In this document: positions 12,291-23,845 of the stretch, in pieces
How positions within the stretch are numbered: position 1 is the stretch's first letter
Layout of the letters: each line of letters begins with the position of its first letter
NCBI GenBank assembly: GCA_014905825.1
Contig: JACGCN010000025.1
Coordinates: 124,001 to 188,000, forward strand
Length of the DNA: 64,000 nt
Direction: 5' to 3'
From: Lyophyllum atratum
Lineage: Eukaryota > Basidiomycota > Agaricomycetes > Agaricales > Lyophyllaceae
Translations under genes and position numbers: made by a program
Notes under the pieces: model-generated
Database searches by the model: none
The model's input: the letters and a program-made list of their open reading frames with translations, nothing else
Told to the model about the DNA's origin: nothing

Positions 12291-13452
12291 TTTAACGACC
12301 ACCTCCACTCTGTCCATGCTCTTGTTTCTATTTTGGATCCATGCCATCAACGACCCCGTCCCCCACACAATGAAGCTCTCCCTTTTATGCAAAACATCGA
12401 CGTTGCTTGCAATTTACCCTGTTAACAACTCCGAACATTCAACGAATTACCCGCGTTATTACATCACCCTCACCGCAACGGCCGCTGGGATTCGAGTGAA
12501 TACTCACGTCACTCCTATTCCCAGTCCCGTCAAGCGATTCAGTATACCCTCAATACACGTGTAATTAATCCTTGCACGCGGTATCGGCTAGGCCCCTAGT
12601 CCTGCCACACCCCATGCGCTCGTTCCGTACGCCGGAGTCGTACTTTACCTTTATACTCATCTCATCTTCGTTGTCGATGACTTGGACGGACATTCAGATA
12701 TGCAGTTAAAATATACACACCACACGCACACGCACGTACACACATATCCCTCTCTCCCCCACACCATCCATCCAGTTTCTTAGGTTGTTCTCTGTCTCGA
12801 TGTCTCTTTTCGTGTCATATCTCGTCTGTTCCTATCCTGTGTCAACTTCAGCTAACACTCAATGTTTATATATCCCCATGCTTGCCATTGTCTCTGCACA
12901 TCACGCACTACCCGCTCCTCCCTCACTCGTCATGTTTGTTGTCCATGCGGAACCGCCTGCGGGGCTTGACCGTCTCGTCTTGCGGTTGTCTGCTAGAGCA
13001 CATAGTGGCTCTGAAAGTCAAGGAACGAGGGGATGGTACTCTCATGGTGGGGTATCATTCACCTCGCACTGGAAGAAGAAGGGGTTGATGAATACTTAAA
13101 CCTATATTTTTCGGGCTTTGGATGGATAATGTCCATGAATAAATTTCGCATTCTTCAACGCAAAGCTTAGGCTTAATACCACAGCGTAATCCAGGATATC
13201 GCATTACCGGCTTGAGATGGCCCTTGTGTAGTTTGTAAGTAAGCAAGCATAGTACATATACGTCGGTAAGTACGTCGGGGAGGAGGAGGAGAGCCTCAGG
13301 TGCCTGAGGTGTTGAGGTCGGCCCGGGGGTGAGTGAATGTTGCCGGATTACCTAATTATCAGCTTAACCATTCGACAAGATTAGATCCGGGACAGGATAA
13401 CAAACTGATCAACAAGTTCCGGACTCTTCAGATTCTTCTGCAAACCACTCCG
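12291..13452. other. Intergenic, probable long 3' UTR plus promoter
   Basis: About 1.2 kb, C/T-rich at 12,290-12,560 and again around 12,780-12,960, with a CA microsatellite between. No protein family is recognisable in its open frames. It probably holds the 3' UTR of the Bni4-like gene and the promoter of the aminopeptidase gene. Confidence 0.5.
12715..12745. repeat. Imperfect CA microsatellite
   Basis: A run of about 31 bases made almost entirely of CA dinucleotides with G or T interruptions, lying in non-coding DNA downstream of the Bni4-like gene. Confidence 0.7.
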
Positions 13453-16165
13453 ATGGCAGATCCAACGACACAGTCTAACTACCTTCAAATTACGACCGAG
13501 CATCTAGCCCTTGAATGGACGCTCGATTTCGATGCGAAACTAATATCAGGGTCTGCTACCCACCATCTTCTAGTTAAAGAGGATGATGTCAAGGAAGTTA
13601 TGTGAGTAGGCCATCTCCGTTCGCAAGACACTGACTTATTTGACCTCCAGCTTTGATACGTCGGAACTGGACCTTTCCGATGCCAAGATCGACGGGAAAT
13701 CAGTCCCTGTGAGCTCTGCTGCCACAGGCACTGCGATTGGGCGTTCTGAGTTGTGTTCCTGCAGTTTGATCTCAAGGCGAAACATGCAGTCATGGGATCT
13801 GCTCTCCGTATCGGCTTACCCTCCGGCCTGAAATCTGGCCAGTATATTGATGTGAAGGTAGAATATAAAACGACGAAGGCCTGCACTGCTCTGCAATGGT
13901 TGGACAAGGCGTATGTCTCTTTGGGATTTTATCCAGGAACAGACGCTTACGGCCTTTGAACTGAAGGCAAACACAGGGAAAGGCTTTCTCTTTCCTGTTC
14001 AGTCAATGTCAACCCATCTACGCCCGTGCTATTGCGCCTCTGCAAGGTGAGCACCAATATAATATGTTTAATCTGGTGTTTCTCATGATCAGTTGTGAAA
14101 ATAAGATACCCCATCGGCAAAGATCGTGCGTGGATTCTCTACCTTACATACATAGATCCGCCTTAATTACATAGATCCGCCTTAATTTTTTTCCAGAAAT
14201 ATTCCGCAAAAGTTACCTCTGTACTTCCTGTCCTCCTTTCCGCAATACGCGAATCTCCTCCCTCTAATGGCCCCGCGCACGATGGGAAGGTCATCGGCAA
14301 AGACCTCGTTACTTACTCGTATACTCAGGTCAGTAATCAAGTATCTCTTCACGGTACTTTCCTCTGATGCTCGTGGCAGCCGGTCCCAATTCCATCCTAT
14401 CTCATTGCGATAGCTGCAGGAAATGTCGTCTACAAAGGCTTCCCACAATATGAAGACAAGCAGTGGACCTCGGGTATCTGGGCTGAACCGGAACTGATTG
14501 ACAGTGCGTACTGGGAGTTCAGCGAAGATACTGCAAGGTATATCTACCGTCCTCGGTTTATCAGCGTGCTGCTAAACACTACCCAACTTCATTCAGATTC
14601 GTCGCCGCTGAAGAAAAAATTGTCACTCCCTATAAGTTTGGAGTGTACGATTTGTTGGTGCTTCCCCCTGCTTTCCCTTACGGTGGAATGGTACGCTACG
14701 TGCATAGGTCGCGCCGCCTTTTTGATGCTGAAGAAAGTATCTGTTGCACAGGAAAATGCATGTCTAACGTTCTTGACACCCAGTATGCTTCACATCCGCT
14801 TTCGTACCATCCAAGTCTGACCCCTGTACTCCCCTTAAAGCTCTCCTCGCTGGAGATCGTAGTCTCGTCGACGTTGTCGTCCACGAGGCAACCCATTCCT
14901 GGTTCGGTAACGGGGTTACGTGCGTCGTAATGTTCGCATCTGTCTCTACGCATATTGATTCATCTTTAGTCATGCCAACGCCTCACACTTCTGGCTCAAC
15001 GAAGGGTGGACGACATATATCGAGCGTGTGCTGCAGGAGATCCTATACACGCCCGCACATCGTGATTTCTCCTTCATCATCGGCTCCAAGGCGCTCAAGA
15101 ATGCCCTCGAGGAGTTCCAGAAGGAGCCCAAGTACCAGCGGCTTGTCATTGATTTTGAGCACGGCGAGGACCCCGATAACGCGTTCAGCAGTATTCCGTA
15201 CGAGAAGGGCGCCAACCTGATTCTGCATATCGGTATGTACCTACCTTGCTACGGCCCTGATCTTGTATTGACAGATGGGCTGGACAGAGCGCAAACTAGG
15301 AGGCTTGAACGTGCTCCTTCCATACGTGAAGGAATATGTAAGTACATTCATTGGGAAGAATATAACCACTCAAGAGTGGAAAGACCATCTATATGGCTAC
15401 TTCGAGAAGCATGGCGGACCGGAGAAGATCAAGGCACTGGACTCCGTGGACTGGGATGTGCGTGTTATTGGGTTAATCAGCAGGATCGAAGTTTATAGAT
15501 TGGCAGGCTTGGTTTTACGGAGAAGGGCTCAAGCTTCCGGTGGAAATGGAGTACGATGTGACGCTGGCGAAACAGGCGTACGCACTTGCCGCGCAATGGG
15601 ACGCCGCGCGCTCGACTTCCGATGTGTCTCAGCTCATGTTCAAGGAGTCCGATCTCGCGGACTTCAACTCGAACCAAATCAGTCAGTCGTCTCCATCATC
15701 TCAGTCATACCATGTACAACCTTGACTGATCAATCTCGATGTATAGTCGTCTTCCTTGAGAGGCTCCAGTCCTACTCGCAACTGCCCCTCCCCCATGTCC
15801 AGCATCTCGGCAACCTGTACAAGGTCTCCACGACGACCAACGCCGAGATCCGCTTCCGCTTCTATGAGCTCGCGCTGACTGACACGAAGTCGGAGTCTGC
15901 AAAGGCGTTTGCGCCTGATGCGGTCAACTGGATCGTCGGCGCGGACGGATCTGGGATGATTGTGGGACGCATGAAGTTCTGCCGCCCGATCTTCAGGACG
16001 GTGGCTAAGGTCGATCGTGACCTTGCGGTAAAGGTATGGCAGGCTAATCAGGAGTCGTTCCACCCCGTCGCACGGAGGTTGATCGATAAGGTACGGTTTA
16101 TTTCCAGTAAGGTTAGGTTTCGTGATTGAGCTGATGAAATCTTGCAGGATCTTGGACTTGCTTGA
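13453..16165 (+). CDS. Leukotriene A4 hydrolase-type zinc aminopeptidase
   Basis: A many-intron gene encoding an M1 family metallopeptidase of the LTA4H/yeast LAP2 branch. The exopeptidase motif YGGMENACLTF is split by an intron near 14,692. The zinc site HEATH lies near 14,880, with the third ligand in FWLNEGWTTYIER about 20 residues on. The LTA4H C-terminal helical domain follows (KLGGLNVLLPYVKEYVSTF, then FERLQSYSQLPLPH-like sequence and a tail ending in RRLIDKDLGLA). In yeast the enzyme trims peptides and has weak epoxide hydrolase activity. It is cytosolic; no signal peptide is seen. The start at 13,453 is the first ATG in frame. One exon (14106-14125) is only 20 nt long. The stop is at 16,163-16,165. 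Confidence 0.93.
14150..14187 (+). repeat. 19-bp tandem duplication inside an intron
   Basis: The unit ACATAGATCCGCCTTAATT occurs twice head to tail at 14150-14168 and 14169-14187, inside the aminopeptidase intron that ends at 14,196 next to its polypyrimidine tract. The two copies are identical, so the duplication is recent. Confidence 0.9.
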
Positions 16166-16443
16166 AGTGAACAAGGAAGTAGGAAGGAACACATTTATTT
16201 GTTAGGAATTTATAACGTATCTCACGTGGTTGGACGATTTTATGGATGCTGTGTTCAAATGCATGAGTATGTCGAGTACAGACCACTTCCTTCCTTCCAT
16301 TCATTCACTTCAATGGACACCCACCGGCGACACAGGTAGCTGTTGAAGGCGGAAATAGGTTTTTGAAATATGCTATCCATTAGGCATGAATCCAATATTG
16401 AGAATCACTGTCTATAAAACCTACGCTCGCACAGCGACAAACC
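16166..16443. other. Convergent 3' ends
   Basis: 278 bases separate the stop codons of the convergent aminopeptidase and ArfGAP genes. This is shared 3' UTR and terminator space; no gene seen. Confidence 0.6.
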
Positions 16444-17890
16444 CTACTTGAAGCCACCCCATAGATCGCCAAACACGTGATCTTTCTTTGGCGGGGCTCC
16501 CATTCCCGGCCCCGCCCCACCAAACGATCCAAACAGATCCTGTGCGGGTGTGGGTGAAGCAGCAGGCGCCGACGATCCCCATACTGCTGTGGTATTGAAG
16601 AGGCCTGCCTGTTGCTGTCCCGCAGCCACAGCTGGGGTGGAACCCCAGAGGTTACCCTGTGCGGGAGGGACGAGAGAGGGAGCTGCCCCCGCCCAGCCAG
16701 AACTAGTACCCCATGCGCCGGCGCCGGATGTGCCTAGCATGCTTGTTGGTTGCTGCTGCTGCTGCTGCTGCTGTTGTTGTTGCTGTTGCCACATTTGCTG
16801 CTGCGCTGGCGTCGGTTGCGCACCCCATGGCGAGGCAGCTGCGTTCTGCCCGCCGAATTGGCCGAAGGTGGAAGGCGCGGGTGCCGGGGCCGCGGAGAAG
16901 AGAGAGAGGATGTCTTGTTTGACGTCTTTCTTGGGTGCCTCGGACGGGGTGGCGAAGCCTGTAGTGGTGGGTGGCGCGTGGAAATCAAGCGAGAAGAGGT
17001 CGTTCTCGGGGGCTTTGGCCTGCGTGGGAAGTGGGGATGGGGCTTTCGCAGCAGCGATGGGTGGTGGTGTGGCTGCGGAGGTGGGCTGGCGCTGGGCGTT
17101 GGTGTAGTTCGTGGAGAGGAGCTGTCGGGCTTGAGGTTGGCGGGTGGTGGTGGGTGGTGGAGAGCGGGTGGAGAGGCTGGCACTGGGTGAATGGGTAGGC
17201 CGGGATGTCGAGGCAGCGGGGGTATGTTGTTGTGGCTGGGAGGTGGCGGCGGCTTGGACTTGAGCTTGGGCACCGCGTGTTAAGACGGAAGGATCGGTGG
17301 GAGGAGGGCCATCCATAGCCCAGCGCTTGGATTCGTATTTCGAGCGCACAAACGATTCCATTTTGCTGTGATAGAGAATTAGAAAAAGTACTGATGTGGA
17401 AATGGTTTAGCCACGCACTGCTCAGGCGGAACGTGCCCCGCCTTCAGATGTGCTTCCCAGTATATATTTGCGAGATGGTTCCCCCATTTCTGAATGGACT
17501 GTGTAATATGTCAGTACACGATAAATAGGCGAAGTAGGTGCAGTTGACCTCCATCTGTTCCGGTGTCCAGGTGTCCAGATCGACAGATTTTACTTTGCTG
17601 ATGTGGGTGCCCATACCGCGGTGGATGCCTGAGCATCGAATGCATAGGAAGACGCCGCTATGAACAATATGAGTACTACGTAGATGCGGGAGTGACTGCA
17701 CGCGATGCTCACAGATTCCAGGATGCCCATCGAGGGTCTGTACAATAATCAGCTCGTTGTGCATTGCACTGGCGAGCGAGAACATACCGTTGCGCTTGCA
17801 GTCAGCGCATACTTTATTCTCTGGCCGTTTGACGAGCTCGCGGAGGGTGCGAGTAAACTTTTCGGTTGTGGCCTTGTCCTGTCGCGACAT
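16444..17890 (-). CDS. AGE2: Age2-type Arf GTPase-activating protein
   Basis: Five exons on the minus strand (17890-17788, 17737-17713, 17657-17549, 17498-17419, 17365-16444) join in frame to 412 residues. The ArfGAP zinc finger occupies the first 115 residues: CADC and CIRC sixteen residues apart (C-x2-C-x16-C-x2-C), with [14 protein letters not shown] between, and the catalytic arginine in [20 protein letters not shown]. The rest is a disordered Pro/Ser/Gln-rich tail with a 13-Gln run, ending FGDLWGGFK. The finger with its WASWNLGVF core and a short tail fits yeast Age2 and animal SMAP proteins, which act on Arf1 at the trans-Golgi and endosomes. The second exon is only 25 nt long. Confidence 0.92.
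16750..16788 (-). repeat. Polyglutamine trinucleotide tract in the ArfGAP
   Basis: Thirteen consecutive Gln codons (mixed CAG and CAA) in the disordered tail of the Age2-type protein, just after a Gln-Met-Trp. Seven codons are uninterrupted CAG, so the tract could vary in length between strains. Confidence 0.9.
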
Positions 17891-19044
17891 GGTGGTTGAT
17901 GTTGAACTTAGAAATCCAAATTTATATTCCACCTCAGTCACTAACACCCACCACGTTGCGTCCGCACGGCCTCACCTCCTGCTTCAAGCAAGTCTCGATC
18001 AACTAATCTGATGCATGAAACACGACATCGGACAAGGCCTTTGCTGAGAGCAGGGATTCTTGTAACAGGTCCTCATTACCAATGGAACGGACTCGCGGAC
18101 GCTCAACACGACATCGAACACCGTCTGGTAATCCGGCATTTTCATGATACTTGGTTCTAGATAGCAACTTTTTCGAAAGCACATGCCATCAAGGTGGCCA
18201 CCATTATCTCAGTAATCAACCTGCTACAGGTAAGAGGCTTGGGTACATGAAGCGGAGGCATAGCACGGAATACCCTTTCGCCTTCCTCTACCCAGACTTA
18301 CCTCGACCGACACATAATGCAGGAGGCTAGAGCGCACTGGGACTTGGCCTTCCCGGCTTCTTCGAAATAAGGAAGGGAAAGACAACGCGTGTCACGCGTG
18401 CATACCCCCTATTTCTTCGTCCTGCACCGCTAATTATCCTGAATACCTATGAGCGAGTACGTTTCCGTGTTATCTTTTCTGGGTGGCCCTCCCAGATGTC
18501 GCTTTAGCAAGCGGGTTTGAATTGACTCTTTGACCATCCTACTGGACAGAGTAAAACTAAATGGGATAGTGATACTAAATGGGATAGTGATCGACCGACG
18601 GCAAAGGTCAATCTTGCCTTTTACTTCTGCTGCACGACTACTGGAACCGTACATGGCCCTCCACGACTCTCCCGTTGTGACATCACGATGGCGGGAAACA
18701 TTCGAAATACTCTGGCAATCCAAACTTGGTGACTCTCACCATGTTCGAACATCCGCAACCCTAGTGCGATACCACCCAGCTCTCCGCCTTAATCCTCCAT
18801 CTGAAGCCCGTCGGATATACCGGTGGCTCCGATATACTTTAGGCGTTGTTTTTTATTCGCCGCGTGGATTTAATTGGGACACCATTATGCTCTGACTTTT
18901 GCAGGTCCATAATCACAGGTTGTGATCCCGAATCGAACGGCGTCTGCCCCTTAATAACCCTATATTGTCCGGGAGGATAACTAGAAATCTGCACAAGTAA
19001 GACACCCCCTACTACTAGGCTTCAACGACAACCACCTCATTCCA
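17891..19044. other. Intergenic, no supported gene
   Basis: About 1.15 kb between the divergent ArfGAP gene and the small orphan. Open frames are short and lack any recognisable motif. It contains one 18-bp tandem duplication (listed separately). Confidence 0.5.
18556..18591. repeat. 18-bp tandem duplication
   Basis: ACTAAATGGGATAGTGAT is present twice without spacing at 18556-18573 and 18574-18591, in intergenic DNA. The two copies are perfect. Confidence 0.9.
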
Positions 19045-19647
19045 ATGTTACAGAACGACCGTCTCCCCCTCAGCCACCACGAACACGCTGTCAGCGCTGC
19101 CAATCCCGCCAATCATGGCAGTATGCCCCTAGACACAGTACAAACATTGAGCCCTTCGAGCTCCCCCGGTAGCCGAAAGCCCGTTCACGCAGTAACGCCC
19201 ACTCAAAGCTTCGATTCTGCTGCTTCGAAGCAGCCTGCTATCCGCGAAGCCCTTGCCCTGGCAGGATACCTGGGAGATTACACTCTTGCCCCCGGATTCA
19301 ATCTCCCGATGTTCCAGCACAACTCCAGTGAGCTCCAGGAGATTCACCTCGACATCGACATTCGGCGTCCGAGTGCAGCACTCCGCACTGCTCTAGCGCG
19401 CGCCCTGTTCCCTGTACCGGGTGTCGTGCATGCTCGAGGTGAAAGGGAGTATGCGCTGCCTATCATCGCGCCCGAGGGTTCGAAGATGGAGGAGAGCGAG
19501 TATTGGGCCCTGGCAGTCAAAGAGGGGATTTACAAGGGCGAGTTTGGGAGCCAAGGGCGTCCAAGTGGCGCGCCACCCTTTCAGCGATGTGATATTGAGG
19601 AAGATGAGGTAAAGAAAGGATTGTGGAGTAGCTTGAAGTGTTGGTAG
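19045..19647 (+). CDS. Orphan protein sharing a domain with the chimeric kinase-GAP
   Basis: A single-exon frame of 200 residues. The first 65 residues are Ser/Pro-rich and probably disordered. Residues about 68-150 form a compact region (IREALALAGYLGDYTL, then APGFNLPMFQ, then EIHLDIDIRRP and FPVPGVVHARG). It resembles residues about 1715-1800 of the chimeric protein encoded at 30.8-38.2 kb, which has GYNGLYSLHAGFN, a similar LD strand and FPGIIYTPQG at matching spacing. No signal peptide, membrane segment or known catalytic motif is visible. A possible donor (GAG|GTAAAG) near 19,610 means further exons cannot be excluded. I do not recognise the family; the shared domain is the only clue to function. 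Confidence 0.65.
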   Translation: MLQNDRLPLSHHEHAVSAANPANHGSMPLDTVQTLSPSSSPGSRKPVHAVTPTQSFDSAASKQPAIREALALAGYLGDYTLAPGFNLPMFQHNSSELQEIHLDIDIRRPSAALRTALARALFPVPGVVHARGEREYALPIIAPEGSKMEESEYWALAVKEGIYKGEFGSQGRPSGAPPFQRCDIEEDEVKKGLWSSLKCW

Positions 19648-20225
19648 AGGAGATCTAGAGAGTTCAAGGGGGTTGATAGTATCTTGGGTGATTGATCTGC
19701 ATGCGATGACAGAATCGAGTCTATACAGTAACTACTGCTACATAACAATTCATCAGCGTTCACCAGCGACACTCCATCATGAGACTACTGGGCAGCGGAC
19801 AAGAAGTTAGGCATTGGACAGAAACTGTCAGTCTTATTTTAGATCGAAGTTCCTTCCGCAGCATGATGTGGATATATCTCTGGCGAGTTTTCCGTTGACC
19901 CAGTCGCACTAAATTGCCAGGACGAGATCAAGCTAGAATTGCGAAAGTGTGGCGCTTGCCCTAGTCAGAATGAAAATAGTATGGTGGAATGGTCAAGTGG
20001 GTGTTATCGAACGCGAGGGTCTACACTCTCAAAAAGTCTGGGCTGAGAAGCCCTAATAACTGCAGTGTTGTAACATGGGATCTCATTGAATGCGTAAGCT
20101 ATGAGCGGTTGCGTGGATACATTATATGAAGAGCGGGGAACCTAATTATGCCGCGACTTTCTCCTTCACCTCTTCGGGGGCTAAAACCCTGCCAGAATCA
20201 TCCCTCCGGGCCCTAGGAGATAGTG
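19648..20225. other. Intergenic, convergent 3' region
   Basis: 578 bases between the orphan gene (+) and the end of the UNC93-like gene (-). No gene, RNA or repeat recognised. Confidence 0.5.
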
Positions 20226-22262
20226 TCAGAGAAGTAAATCAACTGGTTGATGAATTGCGTACAAAACTTCATCTTCGATTCCAGTGTGTTCCTTCACCCG
20301 CAGGTGGATCATGGGGAGGACGAAGACGAGACCAGCGACGAGGAGAGCCCATGTCGAGATGAAGATGTTCATGTAGCTGTGACGTGGTGTAAGCATATAT
20401 ACATTAGCCATATGGCAAAAAGACTTACGGGATCTTGATAGCGTCTGCGCGCCACACGCCCGCAGCACCAGCGGACTGAATTGACTTGTCTATAAAAGAA
20501 GGAAGGTCAGCCCATGGAAATCTGGGTAAACGGAGTGTGTTGAACGCACAGAAGCCAGCGAAATACGCCAACTTAGCAGGGTCGTTCGACATAGCGCCCA
20601 TCAGCCAGTACGCGGTCGTCTGCCACATGGCATCGAGAACACCACAGAAGATGTACAAGAAGATCTTGCCAGTGTATCCAGCGTCGAAAATGTCGAGACG
20701 CTCCGAATCAGGAGGCACGGAAGCGCGAGTATATTCTCTGGAGCCAGTCGGCATAAGTGATCATTCATCGGGGAGTATTGCGAACTGACTTTTGATAGAA
20801 GTAGCCCCAGATGTGAATCATGAATACAAACAAGAAGAGAATGCTCCACCCGGAGAAGGCACGAACGCGGCGGCTGAACCTCTTTTGGTCAAGGAGGAGA
20901 CCTATGGCGAGGGATCCGACAATCTGGGAGATCCAATAGACGAGATTGTTCAGTGCGCGCGCGCGGATGTTGAAGATCGCGCCGTTGTAGTCGTTGAATT
21001 CTGTCAAGAACGTCTCAGGTTTCGACTCCTATACACGCCGGAGCGACAATCAGGTGGACTTACGCCATGTGTAGAACCAGTTAGAGGACAAGAACATGGG
21101 GAAGAGCAGGATGATCATGGGGTCGGTCCGGAGCGCAACCCAGAGGCCAAAGATCTCCGTTTTCCAGGATGGCTGGCGGACGGCAGTGACCTTCGTGCCG
21201 TCGGTACGAATCATCTTGTTGGGATCGGCCATGGCGAGGGGAATTGTCACGCCAATCAAGGTGAGAACAAGGAAACCAATCTGCGAACTACATCAGTAGG
21301 CTTTGACATGATACAGATTAGCAACGTACGTAGGTTCCATTGCCGACTGTTTGACATTGAGTCAGTTAGTGCCATAAGGTCGTTTAACGAGGAGCTTTCT
21401 TACCAGAATTAGACTGAAAAGTGGAAGCGAGTGAGTTCTAGCCCGAGCGTCGAATGAACATGTGAAGCGTACTTTGGAGTGGAAATTTTGACCAAGTGCA
21501 ACTGATGCGCCGACGACACCACCCAAATTGAAAATGGACCAGAAGACGCCGATGTATTTGCCCTTCTCGCCTTCCGTGGGGTAGGCCATCATGAGCGAAC
21601 CCTGTGCAGTCCAGAGGAGGCCGGCGCAGATGCCAAGGATGGCACCTGCAGCAATCACGAAGCCGCCCGCATTGGGGTGAATGTTGGTGGCGCTATCGTA
21701 GTGTGAATGAAGGGCGAACAGAAGATAGGTTGGGTGCGTACAGCCATGAACCAATGTAGAGAGCGTATCCTGTGGTACCCAACAGCAGCGTCAGACGTGA
21801 CCCAAGCTTATTGTTGACAGATCTGGAGATTGATGGTTATTTTCGGTGTCCTCCTGGGTTCGAAAAGCGAAGCACGCACCCTGCGAAGAAAGCAGAAACA
21901 GCGAAGGTAGCGTACAAAGCCGCATTGGAGTTAGCGCTCGTGGTGTTGTCGACTTGACCGCCGCCTCCGAGACCATTGAGGGCGTTGAACAAGCCTGATG
22001 CAGTAATGAGTCAAAGTTCCGATGATCTAGTGTGAGCAGAACACACCTGGGCACATGAAGCACACAAAGCCGAGCATGCATACCTGGTAGGGCACAGTAT
22101 GTCAGTGGCGAACGAGACCACATGTGAGAAAAGAAAACCTGCCTGGGTAAGAGGGTGGTAGTACGTGCCCCTCCATCCAGTGGGCCGCTCAAAGACATGC
22201 TGGGAGGCATTGTCGCTGCCGCCGCTATTATAGCCCTTCTCGTTATCGACAACGTCAGTCAT
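20226..22262 (-). CDS. UNC93-like major facilitator transporter, copy A
   Basis: A multi-exon minus-strand gene of roughly 470 codons, starting at the ATG at 22262-22260 (MTDVVDNEKGYN) and ending at 20,226. It reads as a polytopic membrane protein with about 11-12 hydrophobic segments: GFVCFMCPGLFNALNGLGGG near the first segment, then AGLLWTAQGSLMMAYPTEGE, MADPNKMIRTDGTKV in a loop, FNDYNGAIFNIRARALNNLV, and AMWQTTAYWLMGAMSNDP near the end. These match the fungal UNC93-like (DUF895) branch of the MFS. In animals UNC93 proteins regulate channels or act as trafficking chaperones; the substrate or role in fungi is not established. It has a tandem paralogue immediately upstream on the same strand. 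Confidence 0.88.
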
Positions 22263-23845
22263 GGTGGACAGCGTTTATGTTTCGAACCAAGCGGTCAGGC
22301 AGCAAGTGGGCACAGAATACAGCATCCCCGGACCGATATAAGTAGTCAAAATCGAAGCTGGAGAGCGATCAAAATCTCACGAGCGGTAGAGGCCATCTGA
22401 CGCCGCCATGAGTTGTTCCAGGTGTCCACGAGCACCCATGAATCTCCACGAGTTTGCCACTTATCAGGAACACGGAAGAATGGAGATAGCATCATATGCG
22501 GCGGCTAGCACATGAGCTGCATATGCTTCATGTTGGACTGTTGAGTGGAGGTCTATTTTCTCGAGCTCGACCGATCGGGGTGACCGCATGGTCGTTCATG
22601 GTCGCGGAGTTTGGCTGGTCCGACTTCCGAGCCCCGCTCTTTCTCCAAAATCAACAACCATCACTTGAACCTATGGGGACAGATACCTCAGGTAAGCACC
22701 AGATTCACCCATCTACACGCCCTGATAACTGCCCCGCAATGTTGGGGAAGTATATCAGAATCGACTGCTGTATAGGGAGCTATTTTTGAGCACAAGAAAA
22801 CCTTGCTCCTCGCCTTGTCGAAATTCAAATGCAATGAAAATTGCTTCAGGGGAGGGCACACGATTCGGATCAGCAATGCAGAGACATTCATATCCGGCTT
22901 CGAGGCGGGCCCGCCGTCTGAAAGCCTTCCCGATGCCCGACTAAAGTCCTTATGGAGATTGTCCGGCACAAATGGAGCTGAAGCTCCGACCAACTGATTC
23001 CCGTCTGATCAGGTACGGACGTAGTGTGACTTGCCCGATACCATTCATAGTTTCCATCGTCTCAGATGACCATGGGGCATTGTGGTCTTGCGATGACCCT
23101 GGCGTTTCACGATCGTTTTTCGGCTTCGCCCTCATGGTCTTGCCGAGGCAACATCCTATGAATGAAGGATACATATGTGAAGAGCTTAAAACTGATATTT
23201 AAGGTCCTCACTGTGGCCAACTTCCACTCAAGCTGAACACGGGATGTGGAACATACTCGTCTTATTCCTGGTATAAGTAGTTTGAGACTCGCAACAAAAT
23301 TGACTTCGTTGCGCTCCATGAACCTTAGTGCGTCGTTAGCATCTCCCCCGCAATCATCTCAGAGTCAGAGTAAAGACGGAGCCTTTTCTATGCCGATTTA
23401 TTTTTGGACATCTATGATTGCAGCCCGGACGGCGGAGAACGCAAGGAGTCAGGAGAACGGCAAATGTGCCTCGTTTGGGTTCATGATACTGAAGTGATAG
23501 TGACGGTGAGATCACCCCCGGTGATCCCGCTATATATGACCTGGGCCGTGTGCCTCATAAGCCCCGCTGGACAAATTCATGACCGAGTTTTCTTCAGAGT
23601 CTCAAGTCAATCTCAAGTACGAAAATGATCGTCTTACATTACATAAATACATACACAAGCTGGCACCCAACATAAATACAGCAAGCCACAGTGTAACATA
23701 TAAAGTAATAGCAAGGTCAGCCTAGTTCTGTTTTTGAGGGTCGATGTTCACGTCTTGTGTTTTCTCTCGGCTCCTGGACCTCGGTGGCAACACGTATATG
23801 CCCCGAATCGTCCATGCGCGCTCTAAAGGGAACCATTGATGAGCA
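22263..23845. other. Spacer between the tandem transporter genes
   Basis: About 1.6 kb between the 5' end of copy A and the 3' end of copy B. Short frames only; no motif, repeat or RNA gene recognised. It must contain the copy A promoter and the copy B 3' UTR. Confidence 0.5.

Noticed and set aside
15341..15347. GTAAGTA inside the aminopeptidase exon, a strong donor by sequence
   Set aside because: The protein continues conserved through it (KEYVSTFIGKNITT), so splicing there would destroy the LTA4H-type domain.
16734..17273. Long Pro/Ser/Arg-rich frames overlapping the ArfGAP tail
   Set aside because: They are other-frame readings of the biased, Gln- and Pro-rich ArfGAP coding sequence.
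19975..20060. tRNA-like stretch around TGGTCAAGTGG
   Set aside because: Flanking sequence does not fold into a cloverleaf and no T-arm was found.
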